DNA of 5,600 nt, from contig CAITYI010000182.1 in assembly GCA_903896585.1 (NCBI GenBank), positions 1 through 5,600 of the forward strand, read 5' to 3'. Shown here piece after piece: positions 5,544 to 5,600 of this stretch. Source of the stretch: an uncultured bacterium. Its GTDB lineage: Bacteria > Actinomycetota > Actinomycetes > S36-B12. The number at the start of each line of letters is the position of its first letter. The first letter of the stretch is position 1. Made by a program: the position numbers and the translations under genes. The notes under the pieces are model-generated. The model did not search any database. It saw only the letters and a list, made by a program, of their open reading frames with translations, and was not told where the DNA came from.

Positions 5544-5550
5544 CACATCT

Positions 5551-5600
5551 ATGGCGTCCCGCACGTCCACGAAGTCGCGTGGATCTTCCCCCGGAACAGC
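5551..5600 (+). CDS. ftsK: N-terminus of probable FtsK/SpoIIIE DNA translocase, cut off by window edge
   Basis: Sixteen full codons from an ATG at 5551 read MASRTSTKSRGSSPGT and remain open to the window end. Their content (Ser, Thr, Arg, Lys, Gly, Pro, no hydrophobic stretch) resembles the short basic cytoplasmic tail that comes before the membrane helices in actinobacterial FtsK. In mycobacteria and relatives ftsK lies shortly downstream of rnj. FtsK is a septum-anchored ATPase that pumps chromosomal DNA during division. No catalytic motif is visible here, so the name rests on synteny and composition. The 57-bp gap and a -10-like hexamer 7 nt before the ATG suggest its own leaderless promoter. 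Confidence 0.5.
   Translation, partial: MASRTSTKSRGSSPGT

Noticed and set aside
5494..5550. Terminator after rnj
   Set aside because: No stable inverted repeat or T-run is visible in the 57-bp gap; operon continuation or a U-less terminator cannot be distinguished.

Overview
The window looks like a chromosomal piece of an actinobacterium with moderate GC, roughly half by eye. The strongest evidence is the gene order thyX - dapA - rnj - (start of a probable ftsK), which is the arrangement known from mycobacteria and many other Actinobacteria. The proteins themselves agree: a flavin-dependent thymidylate synthase, an actinobacterial-type DapA, and a full-length RNase J. The modest GC would suit aquatic Actinobacteria or small-genome Microbacteriaceae relatives, but this is inference and no marker gene here fixes the lineage.

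Left half (1-2010, all minus strand). Reading leftwards from 1321 is a compact operon: azlC (1321-617), azlD (626-318) and a third membrane protein that starts at 318 and runs off the window edge at position 1. AzlC and AzlD together form a branched-chain amino acid exporter. The third gene overlaps the azlD stop in a TAATG junction, has two membrane helices and a segment resembling the start of a bacterial PH-like domain. Upstream of azlC is a 188-bp gap with two 11-bp direct repeats spaced 20 bp apart, a probable promoter and two adjoining hairpins. Beyond it is a single GNAT-family acetyltransferase gene (2010-1510) of unknown substrate.

Intergenic 2011-2142. This divergent region between the acetyltransferase gene and thyX carries three perfect 15-bp tandem repeats plus the -10 elements of both genes.

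Right half (2143-5600, plus strand). thyX makes dTMP, dapA makes the first lysine/diaminopimelate-specific intermediate, and rnj encodes a beta-CASP metallo-ribonuclease. dapA and rnj overlap by 14 bp and are probably co-transcribed. The last 50 bases hold the first 16 codons of a Ser/Thr/Arg-rich protein that by position and composition is probably the FtsK DNA translocase.

The most consistent non-coding pattern is that four genes (the acetyltransferase gene, thyX, dapA and the ftsK candidate) each have a TAnnnT hexamer 6-7 nt before the start codon and no usable Shine-Dalgarno, as expected for leaderless mRNAs. azlC and azlD, in contrast, have well-spaced Shine-Dalgarno sequences. I see no mobile element, CRISPR array, RNA gene or obviously new system. 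This is largely ordinary housekeeping DNA with some interesting regulatory DNA between genes. No gene-free stretch exceeds 300 bases.
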